From Amycolatopsis coloradensis (GTDB lineage Bacteria; Actinomycetota; Actinomycetes; Mycobacteriales; Pseudonocardiaceae), in the NCBI RefSeq assembly GCF_001953865.1, contig NZ_MQUQ01000004.1, positions 186,001-250,000 on the forward strand: DNA of 64,000 nt, written 5' to 3'. The notes beneath the pieces are model-generated. The model was not told the origin of the DNA and searched no databases. It saw only the letters and a program-made list of their open reading frames with translations. The translations under genes and the position numbers were made by a program. Of this stretch, positions 25,154 to 33,354 are shown one piece after another (the first letter of the stretch is position 1; every line of letters starts with the position of its first letter).

Positions 25154-25995
25154 TCAGACCGTGCGGAGCGGCTCGATCGTCTTCGCCAGCTCGTCGAGGT
25201 GTTCCAGAGTCTCGGCCTCGGGCAGCGTCGGCAGCATGAGGGAGACCTCGTCGACCCCGGCGCCGGCGAGCCGCCGCAGCAACTCGGGATCGGCCGGGGC
25301 GCCGAACACGCTGATCCGGACGTCTTCGCGGCCCTGGTCGGCGAGCCAGGACCTGACCCGGCGCAACTCCTCCGGCGGTGTCACGAAATGCGGCAGCCAC
25401 CCGTCGGCGTGCTCGGCGAGCCGGTTGAGCCCGGCCGGGCCCTGACCGGCGACGTAGATCGGCGGATGCGGTTTCCGCGCCGGCTTCGGCCAGGCGTAGA
25501 CCGGGTCGAAGTCGACGTGCTTTCCGTGGAACTCGGCCTCGTCCTTGGTCCAGATCTCCTTGAGCGCCTGGAGTTGTTCGGTCAGCAACGCTCCTCGCGT
25601 GCGCGGGTCGACGCCGTGGTTGCGCATCTCTTCGATGTTCCAGCCCGCGCCGACACCGAAGATCACCCGTCCCTCGGAGAGCAGGTCGAGACTGGCGATC
25701 TCCTTGGCCGTGTAGAGCACGTCGCGCTGGATCATCAGGGCGACCGCCGTGCCCAGCCTGAGGTCGACGTGACCGCCGCGACTGCGGCGAGCGCCACGAA
25801 CGGGTCGAAGTTGCGCAAGGCGCCCCGCGGCAGCTCACCGCCGGGGTACGGCGACTCCCTGCTCACCGGGATGTGGGAGTGTTCGGGGAGATAGAGGGAG
25901 TCGAACCCCTTCTCCTCGATGGCCGCCCCCAGCACGTGGGGCCGGATTCCTTCGTCGGTCACTGCCGTCGCGATACCGAAGTCCATACTGTGCAA
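25154..25995 (-). pseudogene. Frameshifted LLM-class F420-dependent oxidoreductase
   Basis: Two overlapping frames together make a luciferase-like flavin/F420 oxidoreductase of about 280 residues. The first part (25995 down to about 25765) gives MDFGIATAVTDEGIRPHVLG, FDSLYLPEHSHIPVSRESPY and FVALAAVAAVTS. The second part (to 25154) continues LRLGTAVALMIQRDVLYTAK, GRVIFGVGAGWNIEEMRNHG and PPIYVAGQGPAGLNRLAEHA. The family reads straight through as VTSTLRLGTAV, so one base appears to be missing at about 25761-25766 (GACCTCAGG where GACCCTCAGG is expected). This is either a real inactivating deletion or a sequencing error. The stop codon lies inside the 16-mer shared with 6976. Confidence 0.8.
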
Positions 25996-26031
25996 CGACT
26001 CCCCGCTTGCGCCGGGTATTCCCTTGGCGCC

Positions 26032-26335
26032 CTAGGTCCGGCTGGGCACCCGTCCCTCCACGAGCGCTTCGAGCGGCGTCGAGGTCGGGTGTCCGTGACG
26101 CGAGGACGTCCGAATACAGGAACGCCTCCCCCAGGCGGACGATCGCTTGGCAGAGGCTGTCCAGGCCGACCGCGGGCACGGAGCGGTACTCGCGCATGAT
26201 CGCGAGACAGCGCAGTTCACCGGCCGCGTTGCGCACCACGTCGCCCTCTTCGCGCTCCCAGGTGCGCGCGGCGGCCGTCAGCGTGCGCTCGGACAGGTGA
26301 TAGAGGGCGTCACCGAGCAGGTCTTCCCGGTTTCC
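26032..26335 (-). pseudogene. Broken hypothetical gene
   Basis: The reverse strand shows strong third-position GC bias and protein-like content from about 26335 to 26090 (GNREDLLGDALYHLSERTLT, ELRCLAIMREYRSVPAVGLD, CQAIVRLGEAFLYSDVLAS). No start codon with a ribosome site exists in frame, and the sensible continuation is in another frame (HPTSTPLEALVEGRVPSRT then TAG at 26032-26034), implying a frameshift near 26095. Its 5' end would run into the promoter of the gene at 26400. Probably a decayed small gene; the product is not recognised. Confidence 0.35.
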
Positions 26336-26399
26336 GACGCGGACGCCCTCTCCCCGTCGTGGTGGGACCCTGGACGCACCACGAGTCGCAGGAGGATGT

Positions 26400-27254
26400 G
26401 TGACAGCAACACCGCGCGAGACACCGGTTCCGGCCGCCTTGATCGATGCCCTCCGGCGATGGCGGGAACACGGGGAACCTTCGCAGCGGCCTTCCCGGTG
26501 GTCGCGCGGCTCCTGGCTCAAACAGTTCCCGGGCCATCACTCGTTCCTCGACGCGTTGCCGGACCGCATCGATCGTGCCGAAGCCACCCAGCACGCCGCG
26601 CGGGCCGCGACACCGGAAGGCGCCGAACCGGCGTTCCTGGTCGCGATGATCTGGGGATACGGACCGGTCGGTTACGGCGCCTGGCGGACCGCGCGTGTGC
26701 TGGCCGAGAACCCGCACGCGATCGATCGGCTGGCGGAGGTGGCACGCGTCGCGCGGGACGACGGCGGCCTCGCCGCGTTCCGGGTCATGGCCGACGAACC
26801 GCTGCGATACCTGGGCGTGGCTTTCGGCACCAAGTACCTCCGGTTCGTCACCGCCGCGCAGTCCTCCGGCCACGCCGTCGCCCCGATCCTGGACGCCGTG
26901 GTGCGCCGCTGGTTGCTGGCGCACCACGGCCTGCGCCTGAACATCGACGAATGGCGGCCGGAGGCCTACGAGCGGTACGTCGAGTTGCTGACGTCGTGGT
27001 CCGCGGAACTCGGCCTGACCGCGGACACGGTGGAGCAACTGATCTTCCGGTCGGCCATCAGTCAGGAAGGGTCGGCGTTCTGGGGCGAAGAATGGGCGAA
27101 GTCCGCGGAGCCGCCGCCGCCCGCGCGGAGGGCGCAGGCCGCGCTCCTCGAGATCGAAGGGCTGCTCGATACCGCCGATCCCCGGGTCGCACTGGAAGCC
27201 AGAGGGCACCTGGACGAACTGGCCCGGATCGTCCAGCGGGGCTGGGCGACCTGA
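26400..27254 (+). CDS. 8-oxoguanine DNA glycosylase OGG-fold protein
   Basis: A 284-residue protein; GTG start directly behind AGGAGGA. The region AFLVAMIWGYGPVGYGAWRT, GVAFGTKYLRFVTAA and LDAVVRRWLLAHHGLRLNID resembles proteins annotated as OGG-fold (PF21790 type), helix-hairpin-helix glycosylase relatives found in many actinobacteria. I cannot see the classical HhH-GPD catalytic Lys/Asp arrangement with certainty, so enzymatic activity is not established. It stands alone, next to two broken genes. Confidence 0.65.
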   Translation: MTATPRETPVPAALIDALRRWREHGEPSQRPSRWSRGSWLKQFPGHHSFLDALPDRIDRAEATQHAARAATPEGAEPAFLVAMIWGYGPVGYGAWRTARVLAENPHAIDRLAEVARVARDDGGLAAFRVMADEPLRYLGVAFGTKYLRFVTAAQSSGHAVAPILDAVVRRWLLAHHGLRLNIDEWRPEAYERYVELLTSWSAELGLTADTVEQLIFRSAISQEGSAFWGEEWAKSAEPPPPARRAQAALLEIEGLLDTADPRVALEARGHLDELARIVQRGWAT

Positions 27255-27532
27255 TGTCGGCGAGCCGGTCGACGTCGTCGGTGTACTCCGCGTTGGCCGC
27301 GATCTCCTTGGGGACCGGCCGACGACGAATTCCGAGGCACCCTGGCGGCCAGTCTCCCCGCCAGGCTCGTTTCGCCGCCTCGTCGACGCCGAACTTCCCT
27401 GACCCCACGGCGGATTCGGGTTTGAACCAGCGGGTTTCTGGACACCCAGTAACCCGTTGCGTGAACCTCGTTGCCGCGTCAAGCAGACGGCGCCAGAGGA
27501 CGGGGCACCGAGCGTGAGGTGGCGATCGAGAG
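27255..27532. other. Intergenic region with a symmetric hairpin
   Basis: No gene. At 27431-27456 there is CGGGTT-T-CTGG-ACAC-CCAG-T-AACCCG, a 26-base hairpin with a symmetric internal mismatch. On the reverse strand GGTTCAAACCCG (T-loop-like) lies next to it, but no tRNA can be folded around it. Role unknown; a terminator or a recombination site are possible. Confidence 0.4.
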
Positions 27533-27967
27533 ATGGAAGCGGATTTCGGCGAGGCGGCCTTGCACGGCCTTCGACGATATGTGCGCCGAGTGAGCGAGGA
27601 ACTCGGGCTCCAGGGGGAAGCGTTCAACGCGCAGACCGAACCGACCGCGAGCGCGTATCTCGCACTGGACCGGCGGCTTCCCGACCGGCCCGACCGCGAT
27701 GTGGCGTTGCTTTGGACGGAACGGCACGGCTGGGCGTTGACGATCGAGACGAACGCCGGTGAGGACCTCGTCGTGGCCGGCTACCTCACCGCCGAATCGC
27801 TCCCGCCGCCCCAGGTCGTCGCCGACTTCGCGCGAAGCCTGCTCTCGGGCGAACGCTCGCCGAGACCGGAACCGCCGCCCCAGTTCGACGGCGAGGCCGA
27901 TTTGGCGCACAGGCTGGCGGCGTATCCGACTCCCGTCGCCGAGCCCGCGTTCCCGCGGCACGGCTGA
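27533..27967 (+). CDS. DUF6292 family protein
   Basis: A 144-residue soluble protein matching the DUF6292 family of actinomycetes: LRRYVRRVSEELGLQGEAF, ASAYLALDRRLPDRPDRDVA, LLWTERHGWALTIETNAGED and a short helical C-terminus with a Pro-rich spacer. Members are common in genomes of Pseudonocardiaceae and are of unknown function. Confidence 0.75.
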   Translation: MEADFGEAALHGLRRYVRRVSEELGLQGEAFNAQTEPTASAYLALDRRLPDRPDRDVALLWTERHGWALTIETNAGEDLVVAGYLTAESLPPPQVVADFARSLLSGERSPRPEPPPQFDGEADLAHRLAAYPTPVAEPAFPRHG

Positions 27968-28044
27968 TCGCGTCGCTCCGTTCTGCGATGTCGTGGCCCG
28001 GTGGGTGATGATGGGGCCGGATTTCCGAAACGGAGGTGGCGACA

Positions 28045-28761
28045 GTGGACGGTCGGCGCCGGGAACGGCTGTGGCGGCTCGTCACCGAACGCGTGGCGGA
28101 CCGGGACCCGGACACCGGGTGGGTAGGCGTCGTGTGCGCGGTCGCCGTCGGGGAACTCGACGTCGACGGTTCGGCGGTCTCCCTGCGCCTGCGGGACAAC
28201 GACCAGGAGCTGGTCGCCGCGGACGGCCCATGGGCGACGTCGCTGGAGGAATTGCAGTACACCGTCGGCGAGGGCCCCGGCGTCGAGGCCTTCACCGCCG
28301 GTGATCCCGTACTGGTCGACGAACTCGTCACCGGCGAACAACGCTGGCCGGGGTTCGCCGACGGTGCCGCGGCGAGCGGGGTCGGCGCGGCGTTCGCGTT
28401 CCCGCTCGGAGTCGGCGCGCTGCGGCTCGGCACCCTGGACCTCTACCGCCGCGAGCCAGGAACGCTGGGCCAGGAAGGGCTGGGCGACGCGCTCGCACTG
28501 GCCACCATCGCCACGACCGCACTGCTCACCGACAGCAACGGCGGCGGCGGTCCGCACGCGCAATGGGCCCGGCACGACGTCGCGGGCCACTACGACGACG
28601 TGAACGTCGCGACGGGGATGCTGGCCACCGAACTACGGATCAGTCTCGAAAACGCCCTGTTGCGGTTGCGTGCCCACGCCTTCAGTCACCGGCTCCCGGT
28701 GACCGAGGTCGCGCGAGCGGTGCTCAACCGGCAATTGCGGCTCGACGCGCCGCAGGAGTGA
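28045..28761 (+). CDS. GAF and ANTAR domain transcription antiterminator
   Basis: A 238-residue regulator. The GTG at 28045 is chosen because GGAGG at 28032-28036 would overlap the earlier GTG at 28036. Residues about 15-160 form a GAF sensor domain (LQYTVGEGPGVEAFTAGDPV, FAFPLGVGALRLGTLDLYRR). Residues about 175-235 form an ANTAR RNA-binding domain (VNVATGMLATELRISLENAL, LLRLRAHAFSHRLPVTEVAR). ANTAR proteins prevent termination on target transcripts by binding paired hairpins; the ligand of the GAF domain is unknown. Confidence 0.85.
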   Translation: MDGRRRERLWRLVTERVADRDPDTGWVGVVCAVAVGELDVDGSAVSLRLRDNDQELVAADGPWATSLEELQYTVGEGPGVEAFTAGDPVLVDELVTGEQRWPGFADGAAASGVGAAFAFPLGVGALRLGTLDLYRREPGTLGQEGLGDALALATIATTALLTDSNGGGGPHAQWARHDVAGHYDDVNVATGMLATELRISLENALLRLRAHAFSHRLPVTEVARAVLNRQLRLDAPQE

Positions 28762-28770
28762 AGGCCCGGG

Positions 28771-29946
28771 TCACTTCGACGGCAGCACCCGGCCACGGAC
28801 TTCGCCGAACCCGATCCGCCCGCCGTCCGCGCCGGGCGCGGTTCCGGTGATCACGACCTCGTCGCCGTCCAGCAGGAAGGTGCGCTCCTCCCCCTTGACG
28901 GTGAGCGGTTCCTTGCCGCCCCAGGACAGTTCGAGGAACGCGCCGCGCTGGTTCTTCTCCGGCCCGGAGATCGTCCCGGAACCGTACAGGTCTCCCGTGC
29001 GGGACGACGCGCCGTTGACCGTGAGGTGCGCGAGCATCTGGGCGGGCGACCAGTACATCTCGCGGTAAGGCGGACGGCTGACCTCTTCGCCGTTCCATTC
29101 GACGACCAGGTCGATGTCTAGTCCCCACGGGTCGCTTTCCCGCAGATACGGCAGCGGCACCGGATCCGTCTGGCCGGGCAACGGGATCCGCGCGGCCTCC
29201 AGCGCCAGGATCGGCACCACCCAAGGGGAGATCGACGTCGCGAAGCTCTTGCCGAGGTGCGGGCCCAGCGGAACGTATTCCCACGCCTGGATGTCGCGGG
29301 CCGACCAGTCGTTGAGCAGGACCGCGCCGAAAACGTGGCGGGGGAAGTCGTCCGGGGCGATCGGGGTGTTCGACGGGGTTCCGGCGCCGACGACGAAACC
29401 CAGTTCCGCCTCGATGTCCAGTCGCGTGCTCGGCCCGAACACCGGCGCCGCGTCGGCCGGGGCCTTGCGCTGACCGCTCGGGCGCACGATGTCCGTACCG
29501 GAGACCAGGACCGTGCCGGACCGCCCGTGGTAGCCGACCGGGAGGTGCTTCCAGTTGGGCAGCAACGGTTCCGCGTCCGGGCGGAACAACCGGCCGACGT
29601 TCGACGCGTGATGTTCGGAGGCGTAGAAGTCGACGTAATCCGCGACCTCGATCGGCAGACGCGTCGTCACCCGCCCGACAGGATGCACCGCACCGTCGGG
29701 GATCTCACCGGAGACCAGCTCGCGGATCCGCTCCCGGACCGCCACCCAGCGGTCGTATCCCTGCGCCATGAACGGGTTCAGCGACGGCGCGGCGAAGACG
29801 TCGTCGCCGAGTGCCGCGGCCAGGTCGAGGACCGAGTCCCCGACACGCACGCCGACGCGGGCGGGATCGCCGTCGACGGAGAACACGCCGTAGGGCAGGT
29901 TTTCGATCCCGAACAGGGAGCCGTCGGGGATGTCGATCGTGGTCAT
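28771..29946 (-). CDS. fahA: Fumarylacetoacetase
   Basis: A 391-residue enzyme that splits fumarylacetoacetate into fumarate and acetoacetate, the last step of tyrosine and homogentisate breakdown. Diagnostic sequence: VDFYASEHHASNVGRLFRP (catalytic His region), HLPVGYHGRSGTVLVSGTDI, LDIEAELGFVVGAG (metal-binding Glu), AVLLNDWSARDIQAWEYVPL (Asp) and LGKSFATSISPWVV. It overlaps the upstream unknown gene by ATGA, so the two are one unit. No homogentisate dioxygenase gene is in the window. The probable operator lies upstream at 30807. Confidence 0.95.
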   Translation of the reverse strand: MTTIDIPDGSLFGIENLPYGVFSVDGDPARVGVRVGDSVLDLAAALGDDVFAAPSLNPFMAQGYDRWVAVRERIRELVSGEIPDGAVHPVGRVTTRLPIEVADYVDFYASEHHASNVGRLFRPDAEPLLPNWKHLPVGYHGRSGTVLVSGTDIVRPSGQRKAPADAAPVFGPSTRLDIEAELGFVVGAGTPSNTPIAPDDFPRHVFGAVLLNDWSARDIQAWEYVPLGPHLGKSFATSISPWVVPILALEAARIPLPGQTDPVPLPYLRESDPWGLDIDLVVEWNGEEVSRPPYREMYWSPAQMLAHLTVNGASSRTGDLYGSGTISGPEKNQRGAFLELSWGGKEPLTVKGEERTFLLDGDEVVITGTAPGADGGRIGFGEVRGRVLPSK

Positions 29947-30788
29947 GCCTCTCCTCGGGGCGTCTCGAGCAGGCCGAGCCCGGCCAGTTCGGTCAGGGGG
30001 TCGGTGATGCTGCAGGTGCCGAACGACGTGAAACCCGCGCGGGCGGCGGCGACCCGGTCCGCGTCCAGCGCCCGCAGGCGCGCGGCGACGACCGCGCCGT
30101 CCCGCTCGGCGAGCAGGGCTCCGGGGTCGCCGTCGGCGTGGAGGACGGCGTCGGTGGCCAGCAGCAGGTTCAGGAATCCGTGCTGTTCGAAGCCGGTCTC
30201 CGGATCGGTGTTGCGGAGCGCGTGGTGCAGCCCGGCGGTGGCCTTGAACGGAACGCCCGCCCCGACGGCCGTCCGGACCGCGGCGGCGAGTTCGGCTTCG
30301 TCGGGATACAGTTCGGCCCGGACTCCGCCGGTGCGGAACTTCGCGCGGTGGCCGGTACCGGAAAGCGCGGTCAGCAACGGGACGCGCCGGTCGTCACGCG
30401 GGATCTCGACGTAGACCGGTGCGGTGGCGCCGGAAATCGCGGCGAGCACCTCGTCCGGTCCCATACCGTCCGGCACGGCGATTTCGAGCGCGTCGAGTTT
30501 CACTGGCAGCGCTGCGACGGCTTCGAGCACGCCTGCGAGTTGCGCGGGACCGCCCGGAAGCGTCAGCGCGACAGGCAAGGGGACGTCGCGTCCCGCGAGA
30601 ACGCCGTCGAGGTCGCCGAGCGCCGAGGCGGCGACCACCAGCGGCCCGACGAGGTCGGCGTACCAGGCGGAGACGTGCTCGTCGTGCGCCACGACGGCGT
30701 CCGGCAGCGGAGCCAGACCCGGTGGGAACACCGCGGCGTCGTCACACAGCCCGGCGAAGAGCGCGGGAATCCGCCCGCCGTCCACCAT
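29943..30788 (-). CDS. Conserved hypothetical protein in fahA operon
   Basis: A 281-residue soluble protein, ATG behind GAGGAGGAG, overlapping fahA by four bases. Features: IPALFAGLCDDAAVFPPGLA near the start, PVYVEIPRDDRRVPLLTALS, AKFRTGGVRAELYPDEAELA, VPFKATAGLHHALRNTDPET. The alternation of strands ending in Lys/Glu and helices suggests a TIM-barrel, but no family is assigned. Tight coupling with fahA argues for a role in aromatic amino acid catabolism. Confidence 0.75.
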   Translation of the reverse strand: MVDGGRIPALFAGLCDDAAVFPPGLAPLPDAVVAHDEHVSAWYADLVGPLVVAASALGDLDGVLAGRDVPLPVALTLPGGPAQLAGVLEAVAALPVKLDALEIAVPDGMGPDEVLAAISGATAPVYVEIPRDDRRVPLLTALSGTGHRAKFRTGGVRAELYPDEAELAAAVRTAVGAGVPFKATAGLHHALRNTDPETGFEQHGFLNLLLATDAVLHADGDPGALLAERDGAVVAARLRALDADRVAAARAGFTSFGTCSITDPLTELAGLGLLETPRGEA

Positions 30789-30806
30789 GGTCTCCTCCTC
30801 GCCGAT

Positions 30807-30826
30807 TTAGTTCACACTTTTACTAA
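30807..30826. promoter_or_regulatory. Inverted repeat upstream of the fahA operon
   Basis: TTAGT-N10-ACTAA lies 18 bp before the start of the first gene, in a short AT-rich stretch. It is placed as a repressor site; the nearby MarR regulator (31476) is a candidate binder because its own upstream palindrome contains the same ACTAGT/AACTA core. Confidence 0.5.
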
Positions 30827-30942
30827 CTGCTGGCAGCGTAGTCCGGTCGCCCGGGGGACGGAAAGGGGTCGCGAGTGGCCAGAACCGTCCCTCACCACTC
30901 ACGACGGCCTGTCGCGGCGCCTGCCAGAGCGCGACCAGAGGA

Positions 30943-31476
30943 CTACTTGCGGCTGCGGGCGCCGAACTCGGCGCGGCTCGTGATCAGCTTGCCCAGCAGC
31001 ATCACCAGGATGCGCTGCTCGGTCTCGGTCAACGCGTTCGTCCAGCCGAACTCGCGCTCGTTGTGCGCACGGAAGACCGAGACCATCTCCTCGTGCCCGG
31101 CCTCGGTCAGCGACAGCTGCACCGACCGGCCGTCCCGCTCGTCCGGGACCCGGTGGAGCATTCCCTCCGCCACCTGCGACTTGACCAGATTCGACACCGC
31201 CGCTCGGCTCATCCCGGTCAGCCGGGCGGCGCTCGTCGGTTCGAGCGGCCCGGCGAGCCAGACGACGAACAGCAGCCGGAACGCCGACCAAGACCGGCCG
31301 CGCGGCCGGTGCACGGCGGCTTCGAGGTCGTAGGTGACCAGGTCGGAGGCCCGGTTGAGGGTCAGCAGCACCTCGGTCGCCAGCTGGTGCCGGAAGCCGT
31401 ACTCCTGCGCGAGCCGTTGGTTGGCCAGCGCCACGAACGACCAGAAGTCCAGCCCGGCCGCGTCCACGTCTTCCAT
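30943..31476 (-). CDS. MarR-family transcriptional regulator
   Basis: A 177-residue winged-helix regulator: AFRLLFVVWLAGPLEPTSAA, RLTGMSRAAVSNLVKSQVAE (recognition helix) and the wing HRVPDERDGRSVQLSLTEAG. The long N-terminal helix (about 1-60) and C-terminal helix form the dimer interface. It lies between the fahA operon and the DUF1989/old yellow enzyme operon and may control either; it is divergent from the latter, with a perfect palindrome between. Confidence 0.9.
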   Translation of the reverse strand: MEDVDAAGLDFWSFVALANQRLAQEYGFRHQLATEVLLTLNRASDLVTYDLEAAVHRPRGRSWSAFRLLFVVWLAGPLEPTSAARLTGMSRAAVSNLVKSQVAEGMLHRVPDERDGRSVQLSLTEAGHEEMVSVFRAHNEREFGWTNALTETEQRILVMLLGKLITSRAEFGARSRK

Positions 31477-31516
31477 CGCCGAACACTAACCTCCTCCCTC
31501 GGAAATGGTCAAAATC

Positions 31517-31528
31517 GAAACTAGTTTC
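31517..31528. promoter_or_regulatory. Probable MarR operator
   Basis: The perfect 12-bp palindrome GAAACTAGTTTC sits 40 bp upstream of the MarR start and about 90 bp upstream of the divergent DUF1989 gene, in AT-rich DNA. Position suggests autoregulation and control of the divergent operon. Confidence 0.6.
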
Positions 31529-31615
31529 CCGGAATAGAGATACCTCCACTGCGGAGCCGTGATCATGGAGACTTCTCCATGGCGCACGGGTCCTCCGCAC
31601 CGGTTTGCTGAAGGC

Positions 31616-32230
31616 ATGAACAGAACGGAAGTGCCACCGGGGACCGCCCGGGCCGTGCGGGTGGGGGCTGGTGACCTCGTGCGGGTGATCGACGTCGAAG
31701 GAGGCCAGGTCGGTGACGTGTTCGCGTTCACCGGCAGCGGCCGGGAACTGACCGAGCACCACAGCGCGGCGCACACCCGCGCGGGGATCGACAGGCTGTT
31801 CCCCGCCGTCGGCGAGTCTTTCGTGACCGACCGGCGCCGCCCGATCCTGACCCTGGTCGAGGACACCTCCCCCGGCGAGCACGACATGCTCATCCCGGCC
31901 TGCGACCCGGCCCGGTACGCCGCGCTGGGGGCTCCGGGGCACCGGTCCTGCGCGGCGAATCTGCGTGAGGCGCTGGCCGAAGCCGGGATGGGCTTCACGG
32001 GTCCGATCCCGCAGCCGATCAACGTCTTCATGCGCATCCCGGTCGGCGAGGACGGACGGCTGAGCTGGCTCACCGCGTCTTCGCGGCCCGGCGACGCGGT
32101 GACCCTGCGCGCCGAAATGGACTGCGTGATCGTGGTCTCCGCCTGCCCGCAGGATCTCGTGCGCATCAGCGACGCCGGACTCTCCCCGCTCGCCATCGAA
32201 ACCGTCCACAATGGAGGAAACCCGGCATGA
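31616..32230 (+). CDS. DUF1989 / urea carboxylase-associated family protein
   Basis: A 204-residue protein of the DUF1989 family: RVIDVEGGQVGDVFAFTGSG, EHHSAAHTRAGIDRLFPAVG, LVEDTSPGEHDMLIPACDP, with conserved Cys and His (CDPARY, GHRSCAANLREAL) and PINVFMRIPV. Members accompany urea carboxylase or guanidine and purine degradation genes. Start at 31616, with GAAGG upstream; an earlier ATG at 31559 lacks support. First gene of a three-gene overlapping operon divergent from MarR. Confidence 0.85.
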   Translation: MNRTEVPPGTARAVRVGAGDLVRVIDVEGGQVGDVFAFTGSGRELTEHHSAAHTRAGIDRLFPAVGESFVTDRRRPILTLVEDTSPGEHDMLIPACDPARYAALGAPGHRSCAANLREALAEAGMGFTGPIPQPINVFMRIPVGEDGRLSWLTASSRPGDAVTLRAEMDCVIVVSACPQDLVRISDAGLSPLAIETVHNGGNPA

Positions 32231-33354
32231 CCACCACCGTCGACCACGCCCGCCCCGCGCTGGCCCCGATCACGCTCGGCGGCCTCGCGCTGCGCAACCG
32301 CTATGCCGTCGCTCCCATGACCCGCGTCTCGGCGCGGCCCGACGGCACCCCGACCGGCGAGATGGCCGATTACTACGCCGAATTCGCCCGCGGCGGCTTC
32401 GGTCTGGTGTTCAGCGAGGGCACCTACCCCGACACGGCGGCCAGCCAGGGGTATCTCAACCAGCCGGGCCTCGCCCGTGACGAGCACGTCGCGGGCTGGC
32501 GCGTCGTCACCGCCGGAGTGCGCGCGGCGGGCGGCCGGATGATCGCCCAGCTCATGCACGCCGGTGCGATCTCCCAGGGAAATCCGCACCAGGACGACAC
32601 CGTCGGCCCGTCGGCCGTTCAGCCGCTCCGGGAGAAGATGCGCGCGTACGGCGGTTCCGGGCCGTGGCCCGTACCCCGGGAGCTGACCATCGCCGAGATC
32701 GACGACGTCGTCGCCGGGTTCGCGGCGGCGGCCGAGCGCGCCCGTCGGGCCGGGTTCGACGGCGTCGAGGTGCACGCGGCCAACGGCTACCTGCTCGACC
32801 AGTTCCTCACCGACTACACCAATCAGCGCACCGACGACTACGGCGGACCGGTCGCCAACCGGATCCGGCTGACCGCCCGCGTCGTGACCGCCGTCGCCGA
32901 AGCCGTGCCCGATCTGCTGACCGGGGTGCGGCTTTCGCAGACGAAGGTCAACGACTTCACCTATCGCTGGCCCGGCGGCCGCGACGACGCCGAGGTGATC
33001 TTCGCGGCGGTCGCCGAAGCGGGCGCCGGCTACCTCCACATCGCCAGCGAGGGCAGGAACTGGCTGGAGACGGCGAAGCTGGCCGACGGCGGCACCATCA
33101 CCGCCCTCGCCCGGCGGGTCACCGGTCTGCCGGTGATCGCGAACGGCGGCATGCACGATCTCACCCAGGCACGAGAGGTGCTCGCCGGCGGGCACGCCGA
33201 CCTGCTTTCACTCGGCCACGGCGCACTGGCCAACCCGGATCTGCCCGCCAGGGTCGCCGCGGCGGAACCACTGGAAGAATTCGACCGGGCGATGGTCTCC
33301 CCCACGGTCACGGTGGCGAACTCGCGCCGCTGGCGGGAGAGTCGGCAAGCGTGA
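32227..33354 (+). CDS. NADH:flavin oxidoreductase (old yellow enzyme family)
   Basis: A 375-residue FMN TIM-barrel enzyme: RNRYAVAPMTRVSARPDGT, IAQLMHAGAISQGNP (His of the active site), FDGVEVHAANGYLLDQFLTD, YTNQRTDDYGG and LPVIANGGMHDLTQAREVL (phosphate-binding). Old yellow enzymes reduce activated double bonds or demethylate substrates with NAD(P)H. It overlaps the DUF1989 gene by ATGA and the next gene by GTGA, so the three act together. Confidence 0.92.
   Translation: MTTTVDHARPALAPITLGGLALRNRYAVAPMTRVSARPDGTPTGEMADYYAEFARGGFGLVFSEGTYPDTAASQGYLNQPGLARDEHVAGWRVVTAGVRAAGGRMIAQLMHAGAISQGNPHQDDTVGPSAVQPLREKMRAYGGSGPWPVPRELTIAEIDDVVAGFAAAAERARRAGFDGVEVHAANGYLLDQFLTDYTNQRTDDYGGPVANRIRLTARVVTAVAEAVPDLLTGVRLSQTKVNDFTYRWPGGRDDAEVIFAAVAEAGAGYLHIASEGRNWLETAKLADGGTITALARRVTGLPVIANGGMHDLTQAREVLAGGHADLLSLGHGALANPDLPARVAAAEPLEEFDRAMVSPTVTVANSRRWRESRQA

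Noticed and set aside
27380..27460. tRNA gene on the reverse strand
   Set aside because: A T-loop-like GGTTCAAACCC is present, but its stem does not pair and no acceptor, D or anticodon arm can be formed.
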